From Bacteroidota bacterium (GTDB lineage Bacteria; Bacteroidota; Bacteroidia; Chitinophagales; Chitinophagaceae): a stretch of 64,000 nt of DNA. The translations under genes were made by a program, and so were the position numbers. The notes under the pieces were generated by a model. The model saw only the letters and a program-made list of their open reading frames with translations, did not search any database and was not told the DNA's origin. The DNA lies in the NCBI GenBank assembly GCA_018268015.1, contig JAFDXJ010000010.1, positions 1-64,000 on the forward strand, given 5' to 3'. Of this stretch, positions 36,941 through 46,074 are shown in pieces (positions within the stretch are counted from its first letter, which is position 1; every line of letters begins with the position of its first letter).

Positions 36941-38839
36941 TTAAAAATGCCAACGAACAAATGCCTCTATGGCTGCATATTTTGTCATACCTAAAACTGC
37001 ATAAAGGTCCGCAGTATGAGCATTTCGTTCTTCTGCTCTTTGCCAAAACTCGCGTGCATCTGTACCTTGAAAAGGGACCATATCTTTTTGACTTTGATGA
37101 ATAAAAATGCCATTTCTCTTTTTTATAACCTGGTCCGGGCTCATGGGAACGGCCATTTCTATTTCATCAATTCCCCATTCCTGCCAGGCGCCTTTATATA
37201 ACCATACCCAACAATCTTCCAGCCATTTATCCCCTGCTTTCTTGATCCTTTGAATACTTTCCAACACGATTTCAAGGCATACTTTATGTGTTCCATGAGG
37301 ATCAGCTAAGTCGCCAGCACAATAAATCTGCTGAGGTTTTATTTTCCGGAGTAAAGCCATGGTGCTTTCAATATCTTCTTCTCCCATTGGCTTTTTTTCT
37401 ATGGTTCCCGTTTCATAAAATGGGAGGTTTTGAAAATGCCGGTTATTGGCGGGAATACCCACATATTTACAGGTAGCACTAGCTTCGCACCTCCGTATAA
37501 GTCCTTTAATAGCGCGGATTTCCGGGGTATCCCTCTCATTCAGTTGCTTGGATAATAAAAATGTTTCCGCTTTTTTTAATATTGCATTACTCTTTTCATT
37601 ATTGATCCCAAACATATCTTCGAATCCCACGGCAAAATCTAAAAAACGGGTTACAAATTCATCCGTTACCGCAATATTTCCACTGGTCTGATATACGACA
37701 TGTACATCGTGCCCCTGGTCCTGCAATCGCATAAATGTTCCGCCCATACTGATGATATCATCATCCGGGTGAGGAGAAAAAATCACACAGGTTTTTGGAT
37801 AGGGAAAACTTCTTTCAGGATGCTTGGGTATAATAGCTTGTGGTTTCCCTCCGGGCCATCCCGTAATGCTATCACGCAACATATAATATACCTGCAGGTT
37901 GATTTCATAAACATCTCCTTTTTCAACTAATAAATCCCCAAGGCCGCTTTCATTATAATCGTGAACGGTAAGACTGAGAACAGGTTTTTTCAGTTTCAAG
38001 GCCATATTCACTACGGCTCTTTTAATCATTTTGGGTGTCCAGTCAATATCTCCCGCAAGCCAGGGTGATTTAAAACGGGTAAGATCGGCCGCAGCAAACT
38101 GATCCAGTACAAACTGGCAATGATTATGTTGTTGCAAAATGCTGGCCGGCACCTGTTCTGTCACATGGCCTTCTACTGCTCTTGCTACTACGGGCGCTTT
38201 ATGCCCCCATGCCATTAAGATCACGCGCCGGGCTTTCATGATTGTTTGAATGCCCATGGTAATAGCCAATCGAGGCACTTTTGAAATATTTTCAAAATCT
38301 TTCGAATTGGCCATGCGTGTACTGATATCCAAATTAATGAGCCTGGTTTTAGAAAAAATGCTACTTCCCGGTTCATTAAATCCGATATGGCCATTATTAC
38401 CAATACCCAAAATTTGTAAGCCTATACCTCCGGCATCCTCAATCATTTGTTCGTATTGAATACAATGATTTTTAATTTCATCTTTTGGCAATTGCCCATT
38501 CGGGATATGAATATTTTCAGGGAGGATATCAATATGGCTGAATAAATGACGGTCCATAAAGCTACAATAACTCTGGAATACTTCGGGTGATATGGGATAA
38601 TATTCATCCAGGTTAAACGTGATCACATGTTTAAAGCTTAAGCCTTCTTCTTTATGCATCCGCACCAGTTCGGCATACATTTCCACCGGAGTGGAGCCTG
38701 TGGCCAGTCCGAGTACACAAGGTATTCCGGATGCAGCGGATTCACGGATATACCCGGCAATTTCCCGGGCTACAAATTTTGATCCTTCCGAGGGGGCATT
38801 AAAGATTTCTACAGGAATTTTTTCAAATGAATCTACCAT
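36941..38839 (-). CDS. nagB: glucosamine-6-phosphate deaminase fused to a PIG-L-type deacetylase domain
   Basis: A 632-residue two-domain protein. Residues ~1-285 are NagB (glucosamine-6-phosphate to fructose-6-phosphate plus ammonia), with LATGSTP (45-51), NLDEYY (D78) and GNNGHIGFNEPGS (H151, E156). E. coli Asp141, part of the catalytic relay, is N149 here. Residues ~345-560 are a PIG-L/LmbE-like zinc deacetylase with PHPDDD (356-361) and the second histidine motif ADPHGTHK. The fusion is known in Bacteroidota but the role of the second domain is not established; N-acetyl-sugar deacetylation is an obvious guess. GH20 at 28.6 kb could supply substrate. Confidence 0.93.
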   Translation of the reverse strand: MVDSFEKIPVEIFNAPSEGSKFVAREIAGYIRESAASGIPCVLGLATGSTPVEMYAELVRMHKEEGLSFKHVITFNLDEYYPISPEVFQSYCSFMDRHLFSHIDILPENIHIPNGQLPKDEIKNHCIQYEQMIEDAGGIGLQILGIGNNGHIGFNEPGSSIFSKTRLINLDISTRMANSKDFENISKVPRLAITMGIQTIMKARRVILMAWGHKAPVVARAVEGHVTEQVPASILQQHNHCQFVLDQFAAADLTRFKSPWLAGDIDWTPKMIKRAVVNMALKLKKPVLSLTVHDYNESGLGDLLVEKGDVYEINLQVYYMLRDSITGWPGGKPQAIIPKHPERSFPYPKTCVIFSPHPDDDIISMGGTFMRLQDQGHDVHVVYQTSGNIAVTDEFVTRFLDFAVGFEDMFGINNEKSNAILKKAETFLLSKQLNERDTPEIRAIKGLIRRCEASATCKYVGIPANNRHFQNLPFYETGTIEKKPMGEEDIESTMALLRKIKPQQIYCAGDLADPHGTHKVCLEIVLESIQRIKKAGDKWLEDCWVWLYKGAWQEWGIDEIEMAVPMSPDQVIKKRNGIFIHQSQKDMVPFQGTDAREFWQRAEERNAHTADLYAVLGMTKYAAIEAFVRWHF

Positions 38840-38861
38840 AATATTAAAGATATTGATTCTG

Positions 38862-38869
38862 CAAATGTA
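38862..38869 (-). promoter_or_regulatory. -7 box before nagB
   Basis: Minus-strand TACATTTG matches TAnnTTTG, 22 bases before the nagB start. No correctly spaced -33 TTTG is seen. Confidence 0.45.
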
Positions 38870-38956
38870 TTAAAGTTCAAATCAATCATTTTGAAAATTA
38901 AAATGAAAATGGAATATAAACTAAGAGATTCCTGGTAAAATTTTGAATTTAAATAT

Positions 38957-39511
38957 TCAGGAAAGCCAGGCTGGATGAAGTGGTAATATTTTTTTATAAA
39001 TGGGGCAAGTACTTGCATGCGCTCCGGGCAAATATCCACAACTCATTAAGAATTCATGTACGATTTCTCCCCCGGTGAATTTAAAATGTTTTTTGAATAA
39101 TCTTACCCACTCATCTTTTTCCAAAGGGTGGTTCATATCAAGCCATTTTTTAAAAGATCCAAACTCTTTTTGCAATTGCAAAATGCTTTGAGCATTATAA
39201 ATGGCTGCCTGTATTTTCAGCCTGTTCCTGATAATACCCGAATCTAATAAGAGGCTTTCTATTTTTGTATTATCAAAAGCAGCCACCTTATCAATTTTAA
39301 ACCCCTGATAGGCTTTAAAAAAATGATCTTTTTTTTTCAGGATAATTTCCCAGCTTAAGCCTGCCTGGTTCATTTCTAAAACAAGCCTTTCGAATAGGCC
39401 TTCATCACTTTGTATGGGAAGCCCATATTCTTCATCATGATACTTTCGATGTATATTTCCCTTAGGTAAAGATTTCACAAAAAGGCAATACTTTTTTTCT
39501 GGAATATCCAT
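38957..39511 (-). CDS. tag: DNA-3-methyladenine glycosylase I
   Basis: Base-excision repair enzyme removing 3-methyladenine; 184 residues. Zinc ligands C9, H25 (YHDEEYG), H165 and C169 (HASTC) are all present. The base-recognition residues equivalent to E. coli E38 and W46 are E46 and W54 in ERLVLEMNQAGLSWE (41-55). Three bases separate it from the end of hutG, so the two are likely co-transcribed although unrelated in function. Confidence 0.94.
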   Translation of the reverse strand: MDIPEKKYCLFVKSLPKGNIHRKYHDEEYGLPIQSDEGLFERLVLEMNQAGLSWEIILKKKDHFFKAYQGFKIDKVAAFDNTKIESLLLDSGIIRNRLKIQAAIYNAQSILQLQKEFGSFKKWLDMNHPLEKDEWVRLFKKHFKFTGGEIVHEFLMSCGYLPGAHASTCPIYKKILPLHPAWLS

Positions 39512-39514
39512 AAA

Positions 39515-40579
39515 TTATTTCATGTGGCTCTTTTCGATCATGGCTTTCAAAAAATCACTAACGATATAACTGATCAGTTTTCCTGTAGATGGGCTTTTAC
39601 GGTTATCGGCCAAATGTGTAGCGCCTTCACAAATATGCAGGTAAGCAACCTGGCAATTTTGCGCTGCATATTGTACATACTGTCTTGCATGAATGGGGGA
39701 AACGCCAACTGGTGTAAATGCACTGCTTAGTACATTCTCAATACTGTCGAGGTCCAGTTCTATACCGCAATGATTCTGACCGGTAAATGTACAGGCATGA
39801 ACAAGAGACTGCCTGAATGTCTTTTTTTCATGAATAAAAATATCTTCAAAAGTGATAAAATCAATAAAGGGGTTATTGGCAATATCCAGCCACATATTTT
39901 GCGTAAGATAATTTTCATGCAAAGCGATTATACAATATTTTTCCAGGTAGCCATCTTCTTCTGCATAACGGAAAGAATTGCCGCTATGCCTTCCTTCCAA
40001 TGGCCGGTAATCTGCATGTGCATCCAGGTTAATGGCATTGATGGATGCGATAGGTAAAAGCCCTGAACTATACAAACCTTTTGCTGCGCCTTTGATACAT
40101 CCATACGCATTATTATGACCACCTCCTACGACAATAGGTATTTTTTGATTTCGGGTAATGATATTAATCAATTGTTCTACCTCATCATCTATCATGGATG
40201 TTGCCTGCCTGTATGCATGCACCCGCTCTTCATAATTTGCACTGTTTTTCTCAATGAGCTCCCTGATTTCTGAAAAATCAAAATGACCCAACATGAATAT
40301 TTCTTCACCATGCAGGAAGTCATTGCTTTGCGTATTCAGGAAAGACTGCAAAAAAGGTAGAAAAGCAGTATCTGCACCTCCAATACCCAGATTGCCTTTG
40401 ATACCTATATCTTCAGGGATGCCGACAATGACAAATGGCGCTTTACTTTGCTGAATACTTAATTCAATATTACCGGGACTCTCAGCCACCTGAACCATTT
40501 CTCCCAATTTTGTTTCAAAACGGCGCATATGGGTGATATTTAAGATCTCCTTTTTTGAAAATATTTTTAAATGCTTCAT
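39515..40579 (-). CDS. hutG: formimidoylglutamase-type ureohydrolase
   Basis: Arginase-fold enzyme of 354 residues, most likely cleaving N-formimidoyl-glutamate to glutamate and formamide in histidine degradation. Metal motifs are GGGHNNAYG (152-160, H155), DAHAD (186-190) and ELDLDSI with D276 and D278; the GGGHNN version in place of GGDHS is typical of the formimidoylglutamase branch. Support comes from hutI (imidazolonepropionase) 5.5 kb away on the same strand. The hutH and hutU genes are not in the window. The gene is preceded by a 597-base noncoding stretch. Confidence 0.85.
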   Translation of the reverse strand: MKHLKIFSKKEILNITHMRRFETKLGEMVQVAESPGNIELSIQQSKAPFVIVGIPEDIGIKGNLGIGGADTAFLPFLQSFLNTQSNDFLHGEEIFMLGHFDFSEIRELIEKNSANYEERVHAYRQATSMIDDEVEQLINIITRNQKIPIVVGGGHNNAYGCIKGAAKGLYSSGLLPIASINAINLDAHADYRPLEGRHSGNSFRYAEEDGYLEKYCIIALHENYLTQNMWLDIANNPFIDFITFEDIFIHEKKTFRQSLVHACTFTGQNHCGIELDLDSIENVLSSAFTPVGVSPIHARQYVQYAAQNCQVAYLHICEGATHLADNRKSPSTGKLISYIVSDFLKAMIEKSHMK

Positions 40580-41176
40580 TGTTTGTCGCTTTAAATTCCT
40601 GTTAACCTGGCCATGTTTTACTCATTCATTTAAACCAATCAACTGCTCATACAGCAATCAATATTACAAAGAAAAGTATTTCAAGGCTAAATCTTACTTT
40701 AAATCTAACATTATCAAGAAACTGGAAAAATTTGTTTATTGTGCGAAAATATTTATCTCAATATCTTTTACATCTATGTTATTTTTTGAATGAATTTAGA
40801 AAAATTGAGGAGTATAAAATTAAGTAAGATTATACCGGGAAAGTATAACTTTAAAATCGGGAATAGATAAATTAAATAATATATCCTAATTATATAACTT
40901 TGTAATATACTTTCAAAAAAAGATGTTTTCGTAACATTTAATTACCTGTCATAATAGAAAATGCAATTAGCTTTCTCCTTCTGTTTATTATATTATATGG
41001 CAACGACTCATCTTCATCTGGAAATTATTTGGACTCTCTTAATCTGAAGTGATCTATTAAAGATTGGACTTAAATAATGCTTGCTAATCCTGTAAGCAAA
41101 TTTTCTTCGATCCAATTTAATTTGCATTTTGTTGATCAATTTCACCACCACAATGTTAAATATTTCCTCGGAAATT
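40580..41176. other. 597-base noncoding region, AT-rich
   Basis: No convincing gene, tRNA or terminator. Open frames here are short, and the longest (41014-41298, minus) overlaps the YHS gene in another frame. An ATTTCC/GGAAAT inverted repeat (about 41162-41175) lies at the end of the YHS gene without a T-tract. No clear promoter for hutG was found. Confidence 0.6.
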
Positions 41177-42598
41177 TCATTTAAATAAAGTAGCCGGCGC
41201 TGATAAAAATTTGTCTTTACAATGTTTGCTACAAAATCCAATAATCTTACCATTAAAATGAATTGTATCTTCCACATTACTATCAACATGCATACCACAA
41301 ACCGGGTCTTTTTTATTGGTAAGCTGAATGACAGGCAATGATTTAGTTTTATTGTTATTAGCGTAATTGTCTTTCACAAGATTTGTTATTTTGCTCACAT
41401 CCACTATTTGATAATATACCCGATCATTCTCCGTCCATGCCACCATTACACGCTTATTATCTAATGCACAAATTACAGGATAACCGGCATGCGATTTGTC
41501 TGATGTGATGCCTGTTTTGTAAAAATGATTTCCATCAAATTTTACCACTACAATTTTGCTATAAAAAGAATCTGCCAACTGTACATTTTCATTGTATGCT
41601 ATCATTCTTTTTCCGTCCGGCATTAGACACAATTGTATAAATTTACCATCATTACTAATCAGTTTTTTTAAAACCATAGCGCCGTTTTTTAATTCTCCAT
41701 AATATACGCCCTTTTGATGGCCTCCAGTGAACCAGGTTGCGTAGCTTATATTGCTCTTGTTAACAACTGATGGCCCATTATGCGGGCATCCGTTTATCAC
41801 CCATTTGTCATTACTAAAAGGGGTTGCAGGTGAGAAAGTTTTTCCATTATCAGCAGATCTGCTAAAGGAAATATCTCTTTCAGAATCTGGAAGAATATCA
41901 CGAAATAAAATGCTTATACTTCCTTTATCATCACTACTGATTGCAGTGCGGCAACATTCACATGCAAAAGAATCAATTAATATTTCAGGCTGGAAACCTT
42001 TATTCGTCAGGGTCGCAGCAAATTTTAAGGGCCTTCCGTCTTTTTTATGATCTTTTTGATTATCTAGCCAGCAAACTCCTATTTCACCATTTGATAACCT
42101 TGTAACACTGGCAAAAGAGCGGCTACCATTAGATGAGCTATCCGCATGTACACAAAGTGGCTGAGTCCAGGTCTTACCTTTGTCAGATGATTGGATATAA
42201 TGGATGGCTCCTGCCCACTCATTTTCTTTTGTGGGCGTTGAAACTTCATATACAATTACTATAGTTCCATCATTTTTTATTGCCACTTTGGGCATGCCCT
42301 CTTCATGTATGCTTACATTTTGCTCAATAGGAACAGATATCTTGTTAATAAACTCATTTTTCTTATTATCAAAAAAAGACACAAAGAAATATTTCCGTTT
42401 TGTTGCGCTATCCATTTCGCACCAGCTTATTAAAGGGTTATTTTTTTCATCGCTTGTTAAGTATACACAGGATGCTGTTCGGTGAATCGAGGATAGAGGG
42501 GCAGGCGCTGGTGCCTGCTCCAACTGAGAAGAAGTATTTGTATTGCAAGACATTACCAATGCAAGCCCTGTCATATAAAATAATAGACTCTTTTTCAT
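41177..42598 (-). CDS. lipoprotein with a BNR/beta-propeller-like region and a C-terminal YHS metal-binding domain
   Basis: A 473-residue lipoprotein: signal peptide with lipobox LVMSC (lipidated C18). Residues ~40-400 read as a propeller-like sialidase/BNR fold, with Asp-box-like SSDKGKTW (137-144) and SADNGKTF (248-255). A CECC cluster (213-216) and CPHNG (271-275) are unusual in this fold and could bind metal. The C-terminal ~45 residues form a YHS domain: DPVCGM (431-436) and FCSKHC (455-460), the pattern found in copper-handling proteins. It overlaps the TonB receptor by 4 bases. The true sialidase Arg triad was not identified, so glycosidase activity is not claimed. A role in metal capture is inferred. 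Confidence 0.78.
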   Translation of the reverse strand: MKKSLLFYMTGLALVMSCNTNTSSQLEQAPAPAPLSSIHRTASCVYLTSDEKNNPLISWCEMDSATKRKYFFVSFFDNKKNEFINKISVPIEQNVSIHEEGMPKVAIKNDGTIVIVYEVSTPTKENEWAGAIHYIQSSDKGKTWTQPLCVHADSSSNGSRSFASVTRLSNGEIGVCWLDNQKDHKKDGRPLKFAATLTNKGFQPEILIDSFACECCRTAISSDDKGSISILFRDILPDSERDISFSRSADNGKTFSPATPFSNDKWVINGCPHNGPSVVNKSNISYATWFTGGHQKGVYYGELKNGAMVLKKLISNDGKFIQLCLMPDGKRMIAYNENVQLADSFYSKIVVVKFDGNHFYKTGITSDKSHAGYPVICALDNKRVMVAWTENDRVYYQIVDVSKITNLVKDNYANNNKTKSLPVIQLTNKKDPVCGMHVDSNVEDTIHFNGKIIGFCSKHCKDKFLSAPATLFK

Positions 42599-44955
42599 TT
42601 TGCAAAATTGAAAGTGAACTTTATGCCTCCATAGATATTACGTGCAGGAGATGGATTATACCAGGCCGGTGGTGCGCCATAGCTATAGGCATCGGCATTG
42701 AAGTTAATGAGTGAACTGTACTGTTTATTGGTCAAATTGTTGACTCCGGCAAAAACATCAAGCCCAAACCATTTCATAATATCCTTTTTGAATCCAAGCT
42801 TAGCATTCACCAGAAGATAGGAGTTGCTATAAGCTGTATTGGCATCATTCATAGGTGCTTTATCATAATAATAAAGTACTGTGTTAAAATAAAATCCTGC
42901 TTTTGATTCTGCATCAACGCCTGCTGAAACACTTACAGGTACCACACCTGTTACATAGTTTCCGGAATAATCGGATTTGATGACCGTGTTATTATTCCAG
43001 TCAAAAGATTCAGTGGTATAATCTTTAAACTTGTAATCGTTATAAGTAAAACTTGTCCAGAACTTCAATGAGGAAACCGCTTTGTCAGGATTATGAAGAG
43101 CAGCAAATATCAACATGGCTTCTATTCCTTTTTGATTGGTTGAGCCTGCATTTTTGTAGGATGTTGTGCCATATTGGTTAGCTACAGGCACGATTGAGTT
43201 TGTAATGAACGATTGGTAAGCGCTGATGTCATAACTGAATTTATGATTGAACAGATTTCCTCTTACCCCTATTTCATAGTTTTTGCCATCTTCGGGTTTA
43301 ATGTTTTTATTTAAGGTTCCGTCATAATTGTTGAGTTCCCACAATGGCGGCGGCGCATATCCATAGCTGATACTTCCCTGTATAGAGAGTTTATTATTTA
43401 CTACCTTTACCAACCCGATTCTTGGTGATATTTTTTTAGGAAAATCCATTAGCCCGCTATAGTTTACATGTACAGAATCTTTAAACAAGTCGGTTATGTC
43501 ATAAGAGAGGTCATTATAACTTGCTCCTGCGGTGAGCAATAATTGCCAGGGCAGATCAAATTCTGCCTGTGCGAATAAAATATTCGACTTAGAAATAGTG
43601 ATATCACTCTGTGTCAAATTGCCGGTTTCGGGCCAGGTGCCGGGAATATCATTTTCAACTGCAAAAGTATTACCCAACTGATGCTGGTACATTAACTCTG
43701 CGCCAAGTGTAAACTTACTTTTTATATTTCCTAATTGAGGAGCATAAACAAATCTTGTTCTTAGGCCGGCACCTATGGTACTTTCCTTTAAAAAGCCGTT
43801 GTAATACGGACTTTCTCCATAAGGATGATTCAGCGTATTCATTGTTCCGTAAATACTGGTAGTGTTTGAAATCAAATCTGTAAACTGGTAAGTCTGCGAG
43901 GCTCCAATTTGTAGATTATTGTAACGTTTAACAGAAGTTTTATTGTCCAAAGCAAATTGTATTGCCTGGCGTGGGTTTGTCGCTGCCTGCAAACTGTCTA
44001 ATCCACCTGGAATTCCAAAAGTGCCGGTAGCGGCATTCACAAAAACATTCACTGTTCTTTTTTCGCTTGGAAAGAATTGTGCAAAAATGTTTACTACATC
44101 TTTATTACTCCATCCGTTTTCGCGATAACCATCATAACGCTGGCGGGTATAATTGGCAGCAAGATTAAAATTATTGTTTCCTGTTTTATAAGTTGTTGTC
44201 CACTTGCCAAAACCATAAGAACCGCCTGTATATCCGGTCTCTAATTGGTTTTGCCCGGAAAATGCTTTATAACTTTTGAAAAGCAATACACCACCATTGC
44301 CGGCGCCGTAAATACTTCCCGATGGGCCTTTCAACACTTCGATGCTCCCAATCATGCACGGGTCAAAATCAAGCCCATGACCACCTGTGCCATCAGGGGA
44401 TGACATTGGTATTCCGTTCCAATAAATTTTGAGGTTGCGTATTCCCCAGGGGTTGTTCAATAAGCTACCCCGAATAGCTATACGATAATCACCGGTAACA
44501 GTTGCTTCCATTTTTACACCGGGTATGGTATTGAGTGCTGGCATAATATCCATATTATCGCCACGCTGGATTTCCCTGGGCCTTAATATAGAGATTGCGC
44601 CAGAGGTTTCCGAAAGTTTGCGGTTATTTTCATATCCGGTAACGGTAACAGAAGAAAGATTCATAATTCCCGGTGCCATGGATATGTGCATGAACTCAGA
44701 TAAATCATTAACTTGAACATGCTTAGTTTCATATCCAATAAATGATACATCTATTGAATTAATTTTGATATTAGATTCAATCATAAACTCGCCATTTTTA
44801 TTGGTCAGTGATATGATATTTGAATTAGCCACTTTTACGGTTGCTCCTATTAAGGGTTCATTTGCTTGTTGGTCAGTTATTTTTCCTGCCAGTTTGTATT
44901 GAGCTGTTGCATGTACGATCATAATTGATAATGCAAACAATAAAATATATTTCAT
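42595..44955 (-). CDS. TonB-dependent receptor, putative metal transporter
   Basis: Outer-membrane receptor, 786 residues from the ATG at 44955 (MKYILLF), which begins a clean signal peptide (1-18); the 14 residues of a longer reading would spoil it. Carboxypeptidase-like domain (about 20-105), plug (about 110-235, with the RGSLLNNPWGIRNLKIYWNG stretch) and barrel ending in INFNADAYSYGAPPAWYNPS and a terminal FNFAK. Its close relatives by general pattern are FecA/IutA-type metal-chelate receptors; the substrate is unknown. The 4-base overlap with the YHS lipoprotein and the upstream CNGKC gene point to metal, possibly copper, uptake (inference). Confidence 0.9.
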   Translation of the reverse strand: MKYILLFALSIMIVHATAQYKLAGKITDQQANEPLIGATVKVANSNIISLTNKNGEFMIESNIKINSIDVSFIGYETKHVQVNDLSEFMHISMAPGIMNLSSVTVTGYENNRKLSETSGAISILRPREIQRGDNMDIMPALNTIPGVKMEATVTGDYRIAIRGSLLNNPWGIRNLKIYWNGIPMSSPDGTGGHGLDFDPCMIGSIEVLKGPSGSIYGAGNGGVLLFKSYKAFSGQNQLETGYTGGSYGFGKWTTTYKTGNNNFNLAANYTRQRYDGYRENGWSNKDVVNIFAQFFPSEKRTVNVFVNAATGTFGIPGGLDSLQAATNPRQAIQFALDNKTSVKRYNNLQIGASQTYQFTDLISNTTSIYGTMNTLNHPYGESPYYNGFLKESTIGAGLRTRFVYAPQLGNIKSKFTLGAELMYQHQLGNTFAVENDIPGTWPETGNLTQSDITISKSNILFAQAEFDLPWQLLLTAGASYNDLSYDITDLFKDSVHVNYSGLMDFPKKISPRIGLVKVVNNKLSIQGSISYGYAPPPLWELNNYDGTLNKNIKPEDGKNYEIGVRGNLFNHKFSYDISAYQSFITNSIVPVANQYGTTSYKNAGSTNQKGIEAMLIFAALHNPDKAVSSLKFWTSFTYNDYKFKDYTTESFDWNNNTVIKSDYSGNYVTGVVPVSVSAGVDAESKAGFYFNTVLYYYDKAPMNDANTAYSNSYLLVNAKLGFKKDIMKWFGLDVFAGVNNLTNKQYSSLINFNADAYSYGAPPAWYNPSPARNIYGGIKFTFNFAK

Positions 44956-45403
44956 GAGTAAAATATTTAAATTTAAATGCACACATGTCAAATGCAAATT
45001 CTTTATTACAGTTGAATAGTAGATTTTGATAGCGCTTGACGTATGTGTTATTTTTAAGCAGCATATCGTATTGAAACATTTTCACATTTTTAATTTCAAA
45101 ATTGATTGCTGTTTATAAATATAAAATGAAAAGCGATAAAATTTAAGTTCATTAAAGTGAACAACCTTTGCAAATGCAATTGAATTGCGCTTTTTTTAAA
45201 TAAACTTGTTCCAATTAGTAAAAAGATGATTAAAAGTCAAAATGCTTTGCACTACATGTATTTTGTAATACAGCAAATTGAATATGATAAAATCGACTTT
45301 CTTATACGATGAACTGATTCAAGGCTTTTTGAGACCTTTACAGATCGAACTACTTAAAGTAGCGAATGGAATATGTAAAACAATTTAAAAAAGGCGCTCA
45401 AAA
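44956..45403. other. 448-base noncoding region with several inverted repeats
   Basis: AT-rich region upstream of the TonB receptor. I see three imperfect or perfect palindromes that could be operators: GTTCATTAAAGTGAAC (45147-45162), GCAATTGAATTGC (45176-45188) and CTACTTAAAGTAG (45350-45362). No open frame or -7/-33 pair for the receptor is evident. A TATATTTG on the plus strand (45405-45412) faces no gene. Confidence 0.5.
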
Positions 45404-45829
45404 CTATATTTGCGGTGGGTGAAATATGTCGAAAGATCGATCAATTGTTTTATCACTTGTTGTAGAAGGTGTGATTTTGGAATTATTTTCTATGATAAAT
45501 GTTTGTGTTATTTTAGCAAAGAATGATTCTGCAAAAAGTGTTATTTCATTTTTATTATTTGAATTTGTTTCAGGATTATTCTGACTTTTCTTTTCTTCTT
45601 TTGCGATTTTTTTCATCATTTGGCATTTCCCGTTACAATGCATTTCAGGTTTTGACTTATTAATGCAATCTTTAGCGTAGCTATTTGTATAGGCATAATA
45701 ATCTACAATTATAAAAGCGCTACTGAATGTTTGAGCAAAAAATGCAGCAAGAAAAATTAATGCAGCTAATTTATGATATATTATTTCGTATTTCAAATTG
45801 ATGCAAAGGTATTCTTTAAATTGATGCAA
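45404..45829 (-). CDS. small membrane-anchored protein with a CNGKC motif
   Basis: Up to 141 residues. One hydrophobic segment (about 20-45 of the long form) is followed by DYYAYTNSYAKDCINKSK and the motif MHCNGKCQMMKKIAKEEKK, then a low-complexity Asn/Lys/Ser tail ending HPPQI. Small proteins with this MHCNGKC element are found in Bacteroidota, usually near metal-related TonB receptors; the two cysteines plus His and Met suggest soft-metal binding (inference). The start is uncertain: a -7-like box and a direct repeat lie inside the first 12 codons, so translation may begin at TTG 45796. Confidence 0.65.
   Translation of the reverse strand: MHQFKEYLCINLKYEIIYHKLAALIFLAAFFAQTFSSAFIIVDYYAYTNSYAKDCINKSKPEMHCNGKCQMMKKIAKEEKKSQNNPETNSNNKNEITLFAESFFAKITQTFIIENNSKITPSTTSDKTIDRSFDIFHPPQI
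45788..45829 (-). repeat. direct repeat at the start of the CNGKC gene
   Basis: Two near-identical copies of TTGCATCAATTTxAA...ATAC on the minus strand (45829-45809 and 45806-45788), 23 bases apart. A TACCTTTG box (45811-45804) lies at their junction. It could be a regulator binding site overlapping the promoter. Confidence 0.55.
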
Positions 45830-46074
45830 GGATGTTCTTTAAAAATAAAATATTGGATCTAGATGAACCAAAAAAGTCTATAGTCATGAGGCTAATAAAG
45901 TCTTATAAAGAGTTTGTTTAAATTAATTACTACAGTCTTGAAATAGGTTGACTACAATTCAATCCAGAATGATCATTTAAAATTAAATAATTTAGAAATA
46001 ATATCAAAAGAGTACAATTCAATAAGCTTATTGGGGGGAAACAATTCTTAGCAAATTGATACATCTAATATGAA

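Noticed and set aside
41014..41298. 94-residue minus-strand frame
   Set aside because: Overlaps the well-supported YHS lipoprotein in a different frame, has no recognisable domain and no promoter.
41177..42598. Active sialidase call for the YHS lipoprotein
   Set aside because: Asp-box-like motifs occur in many propellers; I could not find the catalytic Arg triad or Tyr/Glu pair, so only a propeller-like fold is claimed.
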